From NCBI RefSeq assembly GCF_001189295.1, contig NZ_CP012159.1, positions 7,929,001 to 7,993,000 of the forward strand: a stretch of 64,000 bases of DNA, given 5' to 3'. Source of the DNA: Chondromyces crocatus (lineage in GTDB: Bacteria > Myxococcota_A > Polyangia > Polyangiales > Polyangiaceae). The translations under genes and the position numbers were made by a program. Numbering within the stretch: the first letter of the stretch is position 1; each line of letters begins with the position of its first letter. The notes beneath the pieces are model-generated. The model did no database searches. It was not told where the DNA came from and saw only the letters and a list, made by a program, of their open reading frames with translations. Shown here one piece after another: positions 1 through 8,806 of the stretch.

Positions 1-67
1 TGCTCGCGGTGGCGAAGGCGCTGGCGAAGGCGCTGTGACGGTGAGCGGAGAGGCGCGGTGAGGGTGC

Positions 68-3000
68 TCAGCCGCCGCGCAGGGTGGGGCCGGCGTCGCT
101 GGCTTCGAGGTACTCGATGAGGGCGCGGGCGGCTTCGGCTTCGCCGCCGGAGCCGCTCTGGCTGGCGCGCTCGCGGGCGCGCTGGGCGAGGTCGAGGGAC
201 TCCTGCACGGCACCGCGGGCCTGGCAGACGAGGGCCATGCGCAGGTCGATGCGGGACTCCCAGCGGTGGGGCTCGCGGGCGTCCATGGCGGGCGCGAGGC
301 GGCGCTCGACGCGGAGGATGCGGGCGCGGGCTTCGTCGTAGGTGCGGGCGGCGCCTTCGAGGTCGCCGGTCTGGCGGAGGAGGTCGCCGAGTTCCAGGCG
401 GAGGCGGACGCGGTCGCGCCAGGGGGCGACGCGGCGGTCGGCGCCTTCCCAGGAGGGGGAGCGCTGGGTGCCGTCGAGGTGGGCGGGGCTGTTGCCCGCG
501 AGCGAAGGGAAGCGGCGGACCGAGGGGAGGTGGTCGTCGCTCTCGGTGGCGGCGTCGTGGATCTCGCGGACGCGGAGGAGGAGGGTGCGGGCCTCGGCGA
601 TGTCGCCGACGGTGAGGGCGTGCGAGGCGGCGCGGGCGTAGGCGGCGGCAGCGTCGCGGAGGGAGCCGCCGCGGTCGTGGTGGAGGGCGAGCAGGGCGGC
701 GCTGGCGTCGCCGACGACCTGCTGTTCGAGCCACTCGGCGACGAGGAGGTGGATGCGGCGGCGCACCTTCACGCTGAGCATCTCGTAGGCGACGTCGCAG
801 ACGAGGCCTTCGGTGAAGGTGTACTCGCGCTCGCCAGGGAAGGTGGCGGAGGGGCGCGCGCGGACGAGGTTGCGCTCGCAAAGAAGGGCAAGGAGCTCTG
901 CGGTGGGGGTGGGGCCTTCGTCGCGCGCGCGGGCGGCGAGATCGCTGGGGGCCGCAGAGAAAGGGGGGTCGAGGTCGTCGAGCTGGACGGGGGGCTCGCT
1001 GGTGCGCGGGGAGCTTCCGGAGGGGGTGGCCTTGCGCAGGCGGTCGATGGCGCCTTCCCAGAAGGTGCGGCCGACGACGGCGGCGAGGGCGATGACGCCG
1101 CGGGGCTCGGGGTCGAGGCGGTCGAGGCGGGCCTGGACGAGGCCCTGGACGGTGGGGGGGAGGCTCAAGGCGCCCAGCTCGGCTTCGCGGACGTGCCAGG
1201 GGTCGGCGGAGGTATCGATGGCGCCAGCGTCGATGAGCAGCTCGAGGGTCTCTTCGAGGGTGCGGGGGTTGCCCTCGGCGCGGTCGGCGAGCATGGAGAC
1301 CAGCTCGGGGGATGGAGAAGGGACGCGCTGGAGGCGGTCGAGGATCATCTCCTCGACGTCGCGGCGGCCGAGGGGGGCAAGGGCGAGGGCGTCGTGGAAA
1401 GGGCTGGCTTCGCGGAAGCGGGGGCGGCGATCGAACAGCTCGGGGCGGGCGGCACACACCACGGCGAGCGGGAAGCCGTCGGCGCGCGCGGTGAGGGCTT
1501 CGAGGAGGTCGAGGCTGGCGTCGTCGGCCCACTGGAGGTCGTCGACGACGACCACCACGGGGACGCGATCGAGCACGAAGGCCGCGAGGCGGAACATCGC
1601 TTCGAGGATGCGGCGCTTGGCGTCGGTGGTGTCGCCGGCGAGCTGGTCTCTGCGCGCCAGGGCGTCCCGCTCGGAGGAAGGCGCGGCGCCGAGGACGGCG
1701 GCGACGCGACCGAGGACGTCGCTCACCTCGCGCAGGCCGAGCGCTTCGCTTGGGGGGCCGGAGGCGGTCGCAGCGCGGCTCCTCGCGGCGGCGAGCGTGG
1801 TGGCCCGCACGGTGCTGCGCAGCTCCAGGGGGGAGAGGGTGTGGGGCGGCTCGGAGGGGTTCCTGGCGCGGAGGGCCTTGCGGAAGGTGCGGAGGCGGAG
1901 CCAGCGGACGCCGCGCTCGAGCTTGTGCCGGACGGTGGTCGCCGGATCGGTGGGGTGGATGCCGAAGCGCATGCGGAGGAGCGACGCGGTGAGGGCGTGG
2001 CTGGTCTCGCGGTCGAGCGGGGAACAGCGGGCTTCGAGGAGGCACAGCTCTCCCCGGGCGACGAGGGAGGCAGACAGCTCGGCGAGGAGGCGGGAGCGGC
2101 CCACACCCGGGGGGCCGTGGAGGGTCGTGAGGCGCGGCTCGCGGCGGGCGATGACCTCGTCGACGGTCATGAGGAGGCGGTTCAGCTGGGCGCCGCGGCC
2201 GATGAGGCGGGTCTCGTGGCCATGGAAGACGGCGCCGGCGATGTCCGGCAGGAAGGCACTGCTCCCGAGCACGCGGTGGGCTTCGAGGTCCGGCTCGGCG
2301 GCGAAGGGCTCCAGGGCGAAGCGGTGGCGCACGAGGCGCTGGGTGTCGCGGTCGATGACGATGGCGCCGCGCGGTGCCGCCTGCTGCATGCGCGCGGCGG
2401 CGGTGACGGCCTCGCCGATGACGGTGAGGTCGGGGCGGCTGCTGCTGGTGGAGGTCTGCGCGCGCGCGCCATTGAGGGTGCCCGGGTCGCCGCTCGCGGT
2501 ACCGCTCGGGCCGACGAAGACGCGGCCCGTGGCGAGGCCGATGCGCGCCGAGAGGCGGCCTCCCCGTGCAGAGCGTGGCTCTTGCCACCGGGGCGCAGGG
2601 CTGCCACCCACCGCCGCCGCGCCAGCGCCTGCGCCGCGGAGGTGCGCGAGGGCGGCCTGGAAGCCGAGGGCGGCGGCCACGGCGCGCTCGGCGTCGTGCT
2701 CGGTGGAGCGAGGTACGCCGAAGATGGCCATCGCGCGGCCGGCGACGGGCTTCTCGACGACGCCGTCCATGCGCTCGACCTGTTCGGCGAAGAGGCGAAA
2801 GCCGCGGTCGAGCAGGTCCTTCACTTCCTCGGGATCGAGTCGCGCGGAGAGCGCGCCAGCGTCGGACAGCTCGACGAACATCATGGTACAGACACGGTTC
2901 TCGCCCGCCTCCGGGCCCACCAAGGGGCTCTCGGAGACATGCCGCGCCTCGCCGGAGCGCGCGCCGAGGGCCCCCAGGGCGGCCGCAGGGACGAGCGGTG

Positions 3001-4090
3001 GTGGCGGGGCGATGGGCGTCGTGCCGCGCCCGGAGGAGATGACCTCGCGCGTGCCCGGCGGTCGTGAGCTGATGCTGGGCAGCGGCGCCGGGACGCGCAG
3101 GGTGTCACGCCGCGCGCCCAGGGGAGGCAAAGGCTGCGCGGCGTCGCGGAGGGGGCGCGCCGAGGCGCGGTGCGCCGACATGAGGGCGGCCCACATGTCA
3201 CCGAGGTTGGTGTAGCGAGCGGCTGGATTCACCGCGAGCGCGCGCGAGAGCACGGCTTCGAGGTTGGGGCTGCTCTCCACGCCGAGGGCGCGGAGGGTGG
3301 GCCGGTGCGCCTCGTCGCTGGAGGCGACGAAGAGCTGGATCACGTCGCTGCCAGCGAGGGCCGGCTTGCCCGCGGCCAGCTCGACGAGGATGAGCGCGAG
3401 TGCGTAGACGTCGGTCCACGGGCCGGTGGCACCGTAGCGCGGGCTGAACTGCTCGGGCGCGCCGTACTGGGGCGTGAAGGCGCGGAAGGCGCGCCCCGTC
3501 TGGGCGAGGGCCTCGGTCACCGTCGGGGTCTCGGCGAAGACCTTGGCGAGGCCGAAGTCGAGGACCTTGATGAGATCGCCGTCGCGTCCGCCAGCGAGGA
3601 ACAGGTTCGCCGGCTTCACGTCGCGGTGGGTGACGTTCTCTTCGTGCGCGATGGAGAGCGCAGCAGCGACGGGGGCGAGAAGCTGGATCGCTTCGTCCAG
3701 GCCACGCGCACCTCGGCCTTCGGCGCGGCGTCGCTTCAGGTCCTGCTCGAGGGTCTCGCCGTCGAGCCACTCCATCACGATGTACGGTGCCCACTGGCCG
3801 TTCGGCGCCGCCGCCGCGCCGATGTCGATTGCTTGCACGATGCCCATCGTGCGCCGCGACAGACGGTGCAAGAGCCTGGCCTCTTCGCGGAATCTGGCCA
3901 GGAACTCGTCGCGCTGTCCCGACCCCAGGTCGGCCGGGATCTTCAGGCATTTGATGGCCACCGGCACGTCGAAGCCGAGGTGCCTGCCTCGGTACACGAT
4001 GCCGAACGCCCCTTCTCCTGCTGGCGCTTCGACCGCGAACTGGCCGTCAATGGTCGACCCCACCCAGCCGAACGGGTCGCCTGTCTGCAC
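68..4090 (-). CDS. Ser/Thr kinase fused to degenerate nucleotide-cyclase and AAA ATPase modules
   Basis: A 1340-residue cytoplasmic multidomain signalling protein. The N-terminal kinase domain (about residues 17-300) looks intact: Gly loop GEGAFG at 25-30, Lys47 in VAIK, HRDVKPAN at 155-162, DFG at 178-180 and APE at 211-213. After a Pro-rich linker comes a class III cyclase-like domain (about 400-595), then an ATPase domain of the kind found in PknK and cyclase-ATPase fusions (from about 628), and an Ala-rich helical, TPR-like tail. The cyclase lacks both metal-binding Asp residues: FADV is FVEL, and the Gly-Asp of the second metal site reads Ala-Gly. The Walker A Lys is Arg665 (GPPGVGRS). 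A Walker B-like VVVDD motif remains. The start is GTG and no clear ribosome site is visible. I infer a regulatory protein in which only the kinase is catalytically secure. Confidence 0.9.
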   Translation of the reverse strand: MQTGDPFGWVGSTIDGQFAVEAPAGEGAFGIVYRGRHLGFDVPVAIKCLKIPADLGSGQRDEFLARFREEARLLHRLSRRTMGIVQAIDIGAAAAPNGQWAPYIVMEWLDGETLEQDLKRRRAEGRGARGLDEAIQLLAPVAAALSIAHEENVTHRDVKPANLFLAGGRDGDLIKVLDFGLAKVFAETPTVTEALAQTGRAFRAFTPQYGAPEQFSPRYGATGPWTDVYALALILVELAAGKPALAGSDVIQLFVASSDEAHRPTLRALGVESSPNLEAVLSRALAVNPAARYTNLGDMWAALMSAHRASARPLRDAAQPLPPLGARRDTLRVPAPLPSISSRPPGTREVISSGRGTTPIAPPPPLVPAAALGALGARSGEARHVSESPLVGPEAGENRVCTMMFVELSDAGALSARLDPEEVKDLLDRGFRLFAEQVERMDGVVEKPVAGRAMAIFGVPRSTEHDAERAVAAALGFQAALAHLRGAGAGAAAVGGSPAPRWQEPRSARGGRLSARIGLATGRVFVGPSGTASGDPGTLNGARAQTSTSSSRPDLTVIGEAVTAAARMQQAAPRGAIVIDRDTQRLVRHRFALEPFAAEPDLEAHRVLGSSAFLPDIAGAVFHGHETRLIGRGAQLNRLLMTVDEVIARREPRLTTLHGPPGVGRSRLLAELSASLVARGELCLLEARCSPLDRETSHALTASLLRMRFGIHPTDPATTVRHKLERGVRWLRLRTFRKALRARNPSEPPHTLSPLELRSTVRATTLAAARSRAATASGPPSEALGLREVSDVLGRVAAVLGAAPSSERDALARRDQLAGDTTDAKRRILEAMFRLAAFVLDRVPVVVVVDDLQWADDASLDLLEALTARADGFPLAVVCAARPELFDRRPRFREASPFHDALALAPLGRRDVEEMILDRLQRVPSPSPELVSMLADRAEGNPRTLEETLELLIDAGAIDTSADPWHVREAELGALSLPPTVQGLVQARLDRLDPEPRGVIALAAVVGRTFWEGAIDRLRKATPSGSSPRTSEPPVQLDDLDPPFSAAPSDLAARARDEGPTPTAELLALLCERNLVRARPSATFPGEREYTFTEGLVCDVAYEMLSVKVRRRIHLLVAEWLEQQVVGDASAALLALHHDRGGSLRDAAAAYARAASHALTVGDIAEARTLLLRVREIHDAATESDDHLPSVRRFPSLAGNSPAHLDGTQRSPSWEGADRRVAPWRDRVRLRLELGDLLRQTGDLEGAARTYDEARARILRVERRLAPAMDAREPHRWESRIDLRMALVCQARGAVQESLDLAQRARERASQSGSGGEAEAARALIEYLEASDAGPTLRGG

Positions 4091-4183
4091 GGTTTGGGAG
4101 GTTAGCTGCTGCCGCCAACCGAGAGCAAGTCGCCTTCCGCGCGCGATGCGTCCTCGTGCGCTCGTGACCGAGCGCCCTCCAGA

Positions 4184-4975
4184 TCAACGATGCGGCACGC
4201 CATAGAAATAAACTCCCTTTCCGAGAGGCGCGTAGCGGAAGACACCATGACGCCAGCGGAAACCTTCACCGAACGGCGCGACCATCGCGTGAAGTTCGTC
4301 GGCGGTGTAGACGCGCAGCGTGCTGACGAAGCCATCCCATGCGCTCGCGGCGAACACGATCGGCGTGAGGTAAGTGAGCGCTGCTTTCTGGAGTCGGTGG
4401 CGGCGGCTGAGCCACGGGTTGAGCAGCAACGCCGGGAGTCCAGCGGGCCACATGGTGGGAAAGCGAAGCGGGTTCCGACCGAAGCCTTCGGCGATGAAGA
4501 TGCCAGCACGAGAACGGACGGCGTCGGCGAAGACCGCCTGCGCGATCTCGGGTCGGAAGTGGTGAAGCGCGTTGATGATGATCCGTGCGCGTCCTTCCCC
4601 CAGCGCGGGCGGGATGGCCGTCGCATCGACCGGGTTCGGTTCGAAGTCGATGATCCCCGGGTACGCCGCACGCGCTTCTTCCCAGGCCTCGATCCGGGGT
4701 GCCAGGTCCGTGAGGATGAAGCGTGGCGGCGCGACGCCTGCACGCTGGAGTTCTTCCGCCAGGACCCTCGCCGGACCTGCGGCGCCCGCGCCGAGGTCGA
4801 GGACGTCGCTCGCCCCCGTCTCCTCCAGGAAGGCGCGGAACGGGGTGACGAGCTCACGGAGGACGCCACCCCACCGCAACGTGTTGCTGAGGGACTCGAT
4901 GACCGTCTCGCGCAGCACCTCGGGGGCACCGTCGAGGTCGTTCCATTCGAAGAGGTGAACGCGAGGAAGCGGCAT
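4184..4975 (-). CDS. class I SAM-dependent methyltransferase (tandem copy A)
   Basis: A 263-residue methyltransferase. SAM-binding motif I reads VLDLGAGAAGPA near residue 58, followed by the acidic ILTDLAPR segment. The ATG at 4975 is chosen over an upstream in-frame ATG at 5020 for two reasons: an AGGAG sits 5 nt before it, and the protein then starts with LPRVHLFEWNDLDG like its neighbour. The substrate is unknown. The next gene upstream (5017-5835) is a clear paralog, roughly two thirds identical by eye, 41 bp away on the same strand, so the pair is a tandem duplication probably cotranscribed. The divergent part lies at about residues 160-200, which may be the substrate pocket. Confidence 0.85.
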   Translation of the reverse strand: MPLPRVHLFEWNDLDGAPEVLRETVIESLSNTLRWGGVLRELVTPFRAFLEETGASDVLDLGAGAAGPARVLAEELQRAGVAPPRFILTDLAPRIEAWEEARAAYPGIIDFEPNPVDATAIPPALGEGRARIIINALHHFRPEIAQAVFADAVRSRAGIFIAEGFGRNPLRFPTMWPAGLPALLLNPWLSRRHRLQKAALTYLTPIVFAASAWDGFVSTLRVYTADELHAMVAPFGEGFRWRHGVFRYAPLGKGVYFYGVPHR

Positions 4976-5016
4976 GAATCTCCTGGAAGGCCGGCTCCGC
5001 GCGAGCCAGCCGTGTC

Positions 5017-5835
5017 TCACGAGGTAGGCGCGCGCTGTCGATCCGGGTTCGGGACGCCGTAGAAGTAATAGCCTTTGCCGAACGGCGGGTAGCGGAAGAC
5101 GCCATGGCGCCAGCGGAACGCATCACCGAAGGGGGCGACCATCGCCTGGAGATCCTCGACCGTGTGGATCCGCAGCGTGCTGATGAAGCAGTCCCATGCG
5201 TTCGTCATGAGCGCGATCGGCGTCAGGTAGGTGAGCAGGATCTTCTGCCATCGGTTGCGGGGACTGAGCAGCGGGTTGATCATCACCGAGGGGATGAAGG
5301 TGCAGCCCAGCGCGACACCGCCGAGCGGGTTCCGCTCGAAGGGCTCGAGGATGAAGATGCCCACGTTGGAGCGGACGGCATCGGCGAGGATGGCCTTCGC
5401 CAGATCGGGCTGGAAGTGATGGAACACGCAGCTCAGGAGCCGGGCGCGCCCCTTCCCGAGCTCGGCGGGAATGGCGGTCGCGTCGACCGGGTTCGGCTCG
5501 AAATCGATGAAGCCGGGGTGCGCGGCACGCGCCTCTTCCCAGGCTCCGATGCGAGGAGCGAGGTCGGTGAGGATGAAGCGGGGCGGCGTGACGCCCGCGC
5601 GCTGGAGCTCTTCCACCAGGGTCATGGCGGGGCCTGCTGCCCCAGCGCCGACGTCGAGGATCTCGCTGGCGCCGGTCTCCTTCAGGAAGGTGGTCAAGGG
5701 CGTGACGAGCTCACGGAGGACCCCCCAGCGCAGGGTCCGGCTCAGAGATTCGACGACGGTTTCGCGTATCGGCTCGGGAATGCCATCGAGATCGTTCCAC
5801 TCGAAGAGGTGAACGCGGGGTAACGCTAATGACAT
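5017..5835 (-). CDS. class I SAM-dependent methyltransferase (tandem copy B)
   Basis: A 272-residue paralog of the following gene, with motif I as ILDVGAGAAGPA and the same opening LPRVHLFEWNDLDG and closing GVFRYPPFGKGYYFYGVP segments. The ATG at 5835 has GGAGAG a few bases upstream. It probably leads a two-gene unit with copy A. Copy B has a longer tail (about 10 residues past GVPNP) and a different central region (residues about 165-195), which fits divergence in substrate. No pathway partner is visible nearby. The next gene upstream encodes an unrelated methyltransferase family (Pcm). Confidence 0.85.
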   Translation of the reverse strand: MSLALPRVHLFEWNDLDGIPEPIRETVVESLSRTLRWGVLRELVTPLTTFLKETGASEILDVGAGAAGPAMTLVEELQRAGVTPPRFILTDLAPRIGAWEEARAAHPGFIDFEPNPVDATAIPAELGKGRARLLSCVFHHFQPDLAKAILADAVRSNVGIFILEPFERNPLGGVALGCTFIPSVMINPLLSPRNRWQKILLTYLTPIALMTNAWDCFISTLRIHTVEDLQAMVAPFGDAFRWRHGVFRYPPFGKGYYFYGVPNPDRQRAPTS

Positions 5836-5913
5836 GGGGCTCTCCGGTGTCAGGGGGGTTGGCGAGGCGCTGGTGGCGCTCTCGCGGCGGCGATCGACGC
5901 CGCCACCAAGATC

Positions 5914-6609
5914 CTAACGACGTGAAAGCGCTCCAGCCAGCATGGGAACGAAGCGGACGGCACCGAGCGATTCCTGTCGCAACCGTCCTTGCTGCTTGTG
6001 GATGCGCACGAGCTCCTGGGCTGTCGCGGCGCCGACGGGAGCAACCAGAACTCCTCCGTCGACGAGCTGGTCGAGGAGGGCCGTCGGGAGCATGGGGGGC
6101 GCGGCGGTGAGCAGGATGCGGTCGAAGGGAGCCCGCTCGGGCCAGCCGGCGTACCCGTCGCCGAAGCGCACCTCGATCCCGGCATAGCCGAGACGGCGCA
6201 GGCGCTCCGAGGCCTCCCGAGCGAAGCGGGGGATGCGCTCGATGGAGTACACCTCCTGGGCGATGAGCGAGAGCACCGCCGCCTGGTACGCGGAGCCCGT
6301 CCCGATCTCGAGGACGCGCGAGCGCGGGGTGAGCGCGAGGGCCTCGGTCATCACCGCGACGATGGTGGGCTGGGAGATGGTCTGCTCGTCGCCGATGTGC
6401 AGCGGGACGTTGTCGTAGGCGTACGCGGCTTCGGCCTCAGGAATGAAGAGGTGCCGAGGGACGCGCCGCAGGGCTTCGATGACAGGGGCGGTCTGCGCGT
6501 CTCCGAGGGCGATCAGCTCCTCGACCAGGCGGAGCCGGCGTTGCTGGGCCTCGGGAGGGTCGAGAGCGATGCGGTCCAGAGGTGGTTCACGCGCGTCCCT
6601 TTCGCTCAT
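5914..6609 (-). CDS. pcm: protein-L-isoaspartate O-methyltransferase
   Basis: A 231-residue enzyme that methylates isoaspartyl residues in aged proteins using SAM, the first step of their repair. Family marks are RVPRHLFIPEAEAAYAYDN, the conserved region DEQTISQPTIVAVM and motif I VLEIGTGSAYQAAVLS. An open frame continues upstream to 6687, but the ATG at 6609 gives the usual family length and avoids overlapping the transpeptidase gene that ends at 6656. The ATG at 6621 is an alternative. It lies on the same strand as and just downstream of the transpeptidase. Confidence 0.92.
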   Translation of the reverse strand: MSERDAREPPLDRIALDPPEAQQRRLRLVEELIALGDAQTAPVIEALRRVPRHLFIPEAEAAYAYDNVPLHIGDEQTISQPTIVAVMTEALALTPRSRVLEIGTGSAYQAAVLSLIAQEVYSIERIPRFAREASERLRRLGYAGIEVRFGDGYAGWPERAPFDRILLTAAPPMLPTALLDQLVDGGVLVAPVGAATAQELVRIHKQQGRLRQESLGAVRFVPMLAGALSRR

Positions 6610-6655
6610 TCCCGACAGCATACGGGGTGAGCGGGGGTTGGGTACGCGCGCAGGT

Positions 6656-8602
6656 TCACTCGTGGACGATGATGGTGGTCCCCTCACCCATCTCTTCCCC
6701 GGAGATGATCGTGTGCCAGCCGTCAGGGACGGCGGGCTCGGTCCACAGGAAGACGCGGTGCCCGTCGATGGGCGACATGTTGATGCAGCCGTGGCTGCGG
6801 GGAGTGCCGAAGACGTCGTGCCAGTACGCGGTATGGAGCGCGTACCCGCTGGCGAAGTACTGGATGTACGGGACGTCCCGGAGCTTGTAGAGCCCCTCGC
6901 CTCGCCGCTTGGTGACGCCGTACTCTCCGTCGCCTCGGCGAGGGACCACGGCGGGCGCCGCCGCCGCTGCGGCAGGAGCGCTCTTGCTCGAGGCCTTGGC
7001 AGCCCCTGCGTCCTTCTTGCCGCCGCTGTCTTTCTTGTTCTTCGCGGACGCTTTGCCGCCGTCCTTCGCCGCCTTGCCGCCGTCCTTCGCGGCAGGGCGC
7101 TCCTTCGCAGGGCCGCTCTGGCTGACGTTCGCGTTGATGACCCGCTCCGGCTGGCCGCCCTCGGAGGTCGACTCGTTGGAGTCCATCGTCGCGGAGATGT
7201 GCTTGTTGCGGATCTGGAAGATGCCGCGGATCGTCGCGGTCGTGGACTTGGGATCCCCCATCCCCGCCTGCCCCGTGGAGACCAGCGTGGCGTAGACCGG
7301 GCGCTTGCCCTCCCAGAGGACCAGGGTCTGGTGCTTGATGCTGACCTCGATCCATTTCTGGCCCTTCTCGGCGACGACCGGCCAGATCTCCGGCGCGATG
7401 GCGAGGCCCACGTCGAGCTCGTTCAGGAACTGTTTGTCCTTGGTGCGGTAGTACTTCACCCCCTCGGCCTTGCGCAGGCGGCCCGTGAGGGGAACCACGC
7501 CGCGCCACTCCAGCTCACCGCCCGGGGTCGCCTTGTTGCCGGTGACGTCGTACGACTTTGCGCCGCGGTTGCGCACGAAGGCCAGGGGCAGCGTGAAGTC
7601 GTCGGTCAGCTCCACGCCGTGAAAGGCCGAGCCGGTGTCCGGCTTGATCTTGGTGTTGGGGGCGAGCCGCAGGTCGGTGGTGATGGCGAAGCGCCGGTTG
7701 TGGGACTCGGGACCGGTCGGGAAGGAGCCGATCAGCGAGAGGCCGGTGAAGCGGCGGGCACGGTCGGCGAAGACGGCGTAGTCGGGGACGTGGAACTCGC
7801 TGATGTTCGGGATCTGGCGCTTGCCCCCTTCGAGCCAGAAGGGGATGGGATCGTTCTCGGTCTGAGCCCCCAGCAGCACGCCTTCGCCGAGCTCCAGGGA
7901 GTTCTTCGCGAGGCCAAGCTCCCCAGCCTTCTTGCCGGGGATGGGGACGCCGCGCTCGTCGAGCGGGACGTCGCGCGCGCCCAGGGTGACCTTCTGGACC
8001 GTGGCCTTGTTCTGGTCCCACCACTCGAGGTGCTCCTTGAGCTTGAACTCGGACTTCTCCTGCTCGGCGGCGGTGGGGACGCGGAGGTAGAGGGGCAGCA
8101 CGGCGCGGACGAAGGCGTAGCTGTACGGCAGCGCGCTCTTGAGGTCCGGCCCCGGGCCTGCGGCCTTGAGCAAGGGGTCGTCGAGATCGAGCGTGGCTTC
8201 CTTGCCGACGCAGACGTAGCCCTTGGGGTGGATCTGATACCAGCCACCCGGGCAGCCCGCCTTGCCGGCTGGCTCGTCGGAGCGTGCCACCTTGGTGCCG
8301 ACGCGGAGGTAGCCGAGCTTTTTCGAGGTGTCCCGCGGCTCGCTGTAGACGTTGGTCACGAACGCGGTGATGCCGAGCATCGGGCGATCCGGTGGCGGCG
8401 GGGGCACAGGCTCTGCGTTGAGCCCCTGTGTGGCCACGGGAGGTACGCTGGCGTCTGTGCCGGCATCGGCACCCTCCGCGGTGGCGGCAGGTTGACGACA
8501 GGCGGACGCGACGAGCGCGACGCCACCAGCCAGAAGCGCCATCACCGTCGCAGATCGCGACCGTGAGGAAGCCGGGCATAGCTCGGTGGTCAGGACACCC
8601 AT
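6656..8602 (-). CDS. lipoprotein L,D-transpeptidase (YkuD family) with interrupted catalytic domain
   Basis: A 648-residue lipoprotein expected to act on peptidoglycan in the envelope. The start at 8602 is chosen because it gives a signal peptide ending in the lipobox LVASAC; the frame is open up to 8746. A bacterial SH3-like region (YSEPRDTSKKLGYLRVG) follows the signal. The YkuD domain begins at about KGQKWIEVSIKHQTLVLW and ends with the catalytic SHGCIN motif (Cys606, with His in YALHTAYW upstream). Between its two halves is a Lys/Ala/Gly-rich insert of about 75 residues. L,D-transpeptidases make 3-3 crosslinks or attach lipoproteins; which applies here is not decidable. Confidence 0.9.
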   Translation of the reverse strand: MGVLTTELCPASSRSRSATVMALLAGGVALVASACRQPAATAEGADAGTDASVPPVATQGLNAEPVPPPPPDRPMLGITAFVTNVYSEPRDTSKKLGYLRVGTKVARSDEPAGKAGCPGGWYQIHPKGYVCVGKEATLDLDDPLLKAAGPGPDLKSALPYSYAFVRAVLPLYLRVPTAAEQEKSEFKLKEHLEWWDQNKATVQKVTLGARDVPLDERGVPIPGKKAGELGLAKNSLELGEGVLLGAQTENDPIPFWLEGGKRQIPNISEFHVPDYAVFADRARRFTGLSLIGSFPTGPESHNRRFAITTDLRLAPNTKIKPDTGSAFHGVELTDDFTLPLAFVRNRGAKSYDVTGNKATPGGELEWRGVVPLTGRLRKAEGVKYYRTKDKQFLNELDVGLAIAPEIWPVVAEKGQKWIEVSIKHQTLVLWEGKRPVYATLVSTGQAGMGDPKSTTATIRGIFQIRNKHISATMDSNESTSEGGQPERVINANVSQSGPAKERPAAKDGGKAAKDGGKASAKNKKDSGGKKDAGAAKASSKSAPAAAAAAPAVVPRRGDGEYGVTKRRGEGLYKLRDVPYIQYFASGYALHTAYWHDVFGTPRSHGCINMSPIDGHRVFLWTEPAVPDGWHTIISGEEMGEGTTIIVHE

Positions 8603-8806
8603 CGCCCCGTCTTGCCAAAAATAGTTGCCGACGCAAAGGGTCTTGCGGCGGGTGGAGGCGGGGATCGCTGGGTAGCAAGCGGGCTGGCCGGTACGCACCC
8701 CCTGCAACAGAAGCCTGCTGGCCCCTGCGCGCCCGAGGGTCGCCACCCCTGCTTTCTTCGCAGTTCGCTCGACCAGAGACCCGAGACGAACCTGGGGAAT
8801 GTTCCG

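Noticed and set aside
1-38. Possible 3' end of a plus-strand gene (reading LAVAKALAKAL then TGA)
   Set aside because: Only eleven codons are visible; low-complexity Ala/Lys/Leu is expected by chance in this composition. It cannot be judged without upstream sequence.
266-3067. A long plus-strand frame of over 900 codons opposite the first kinase gene
   Set aside because: It is Gly/Ala/Glu-rich, has no domain, and lies antisense to a kinase with all expected motifs. Long antisense frames are common in GC-rich coding DNA.
8603-8746. Longer N-terminus for the L,D-transpeptidase
   Set aside because: Starting at 8602 puts the signal peptide and lipobox at the N-terminus; the extra 48 residues would block export.
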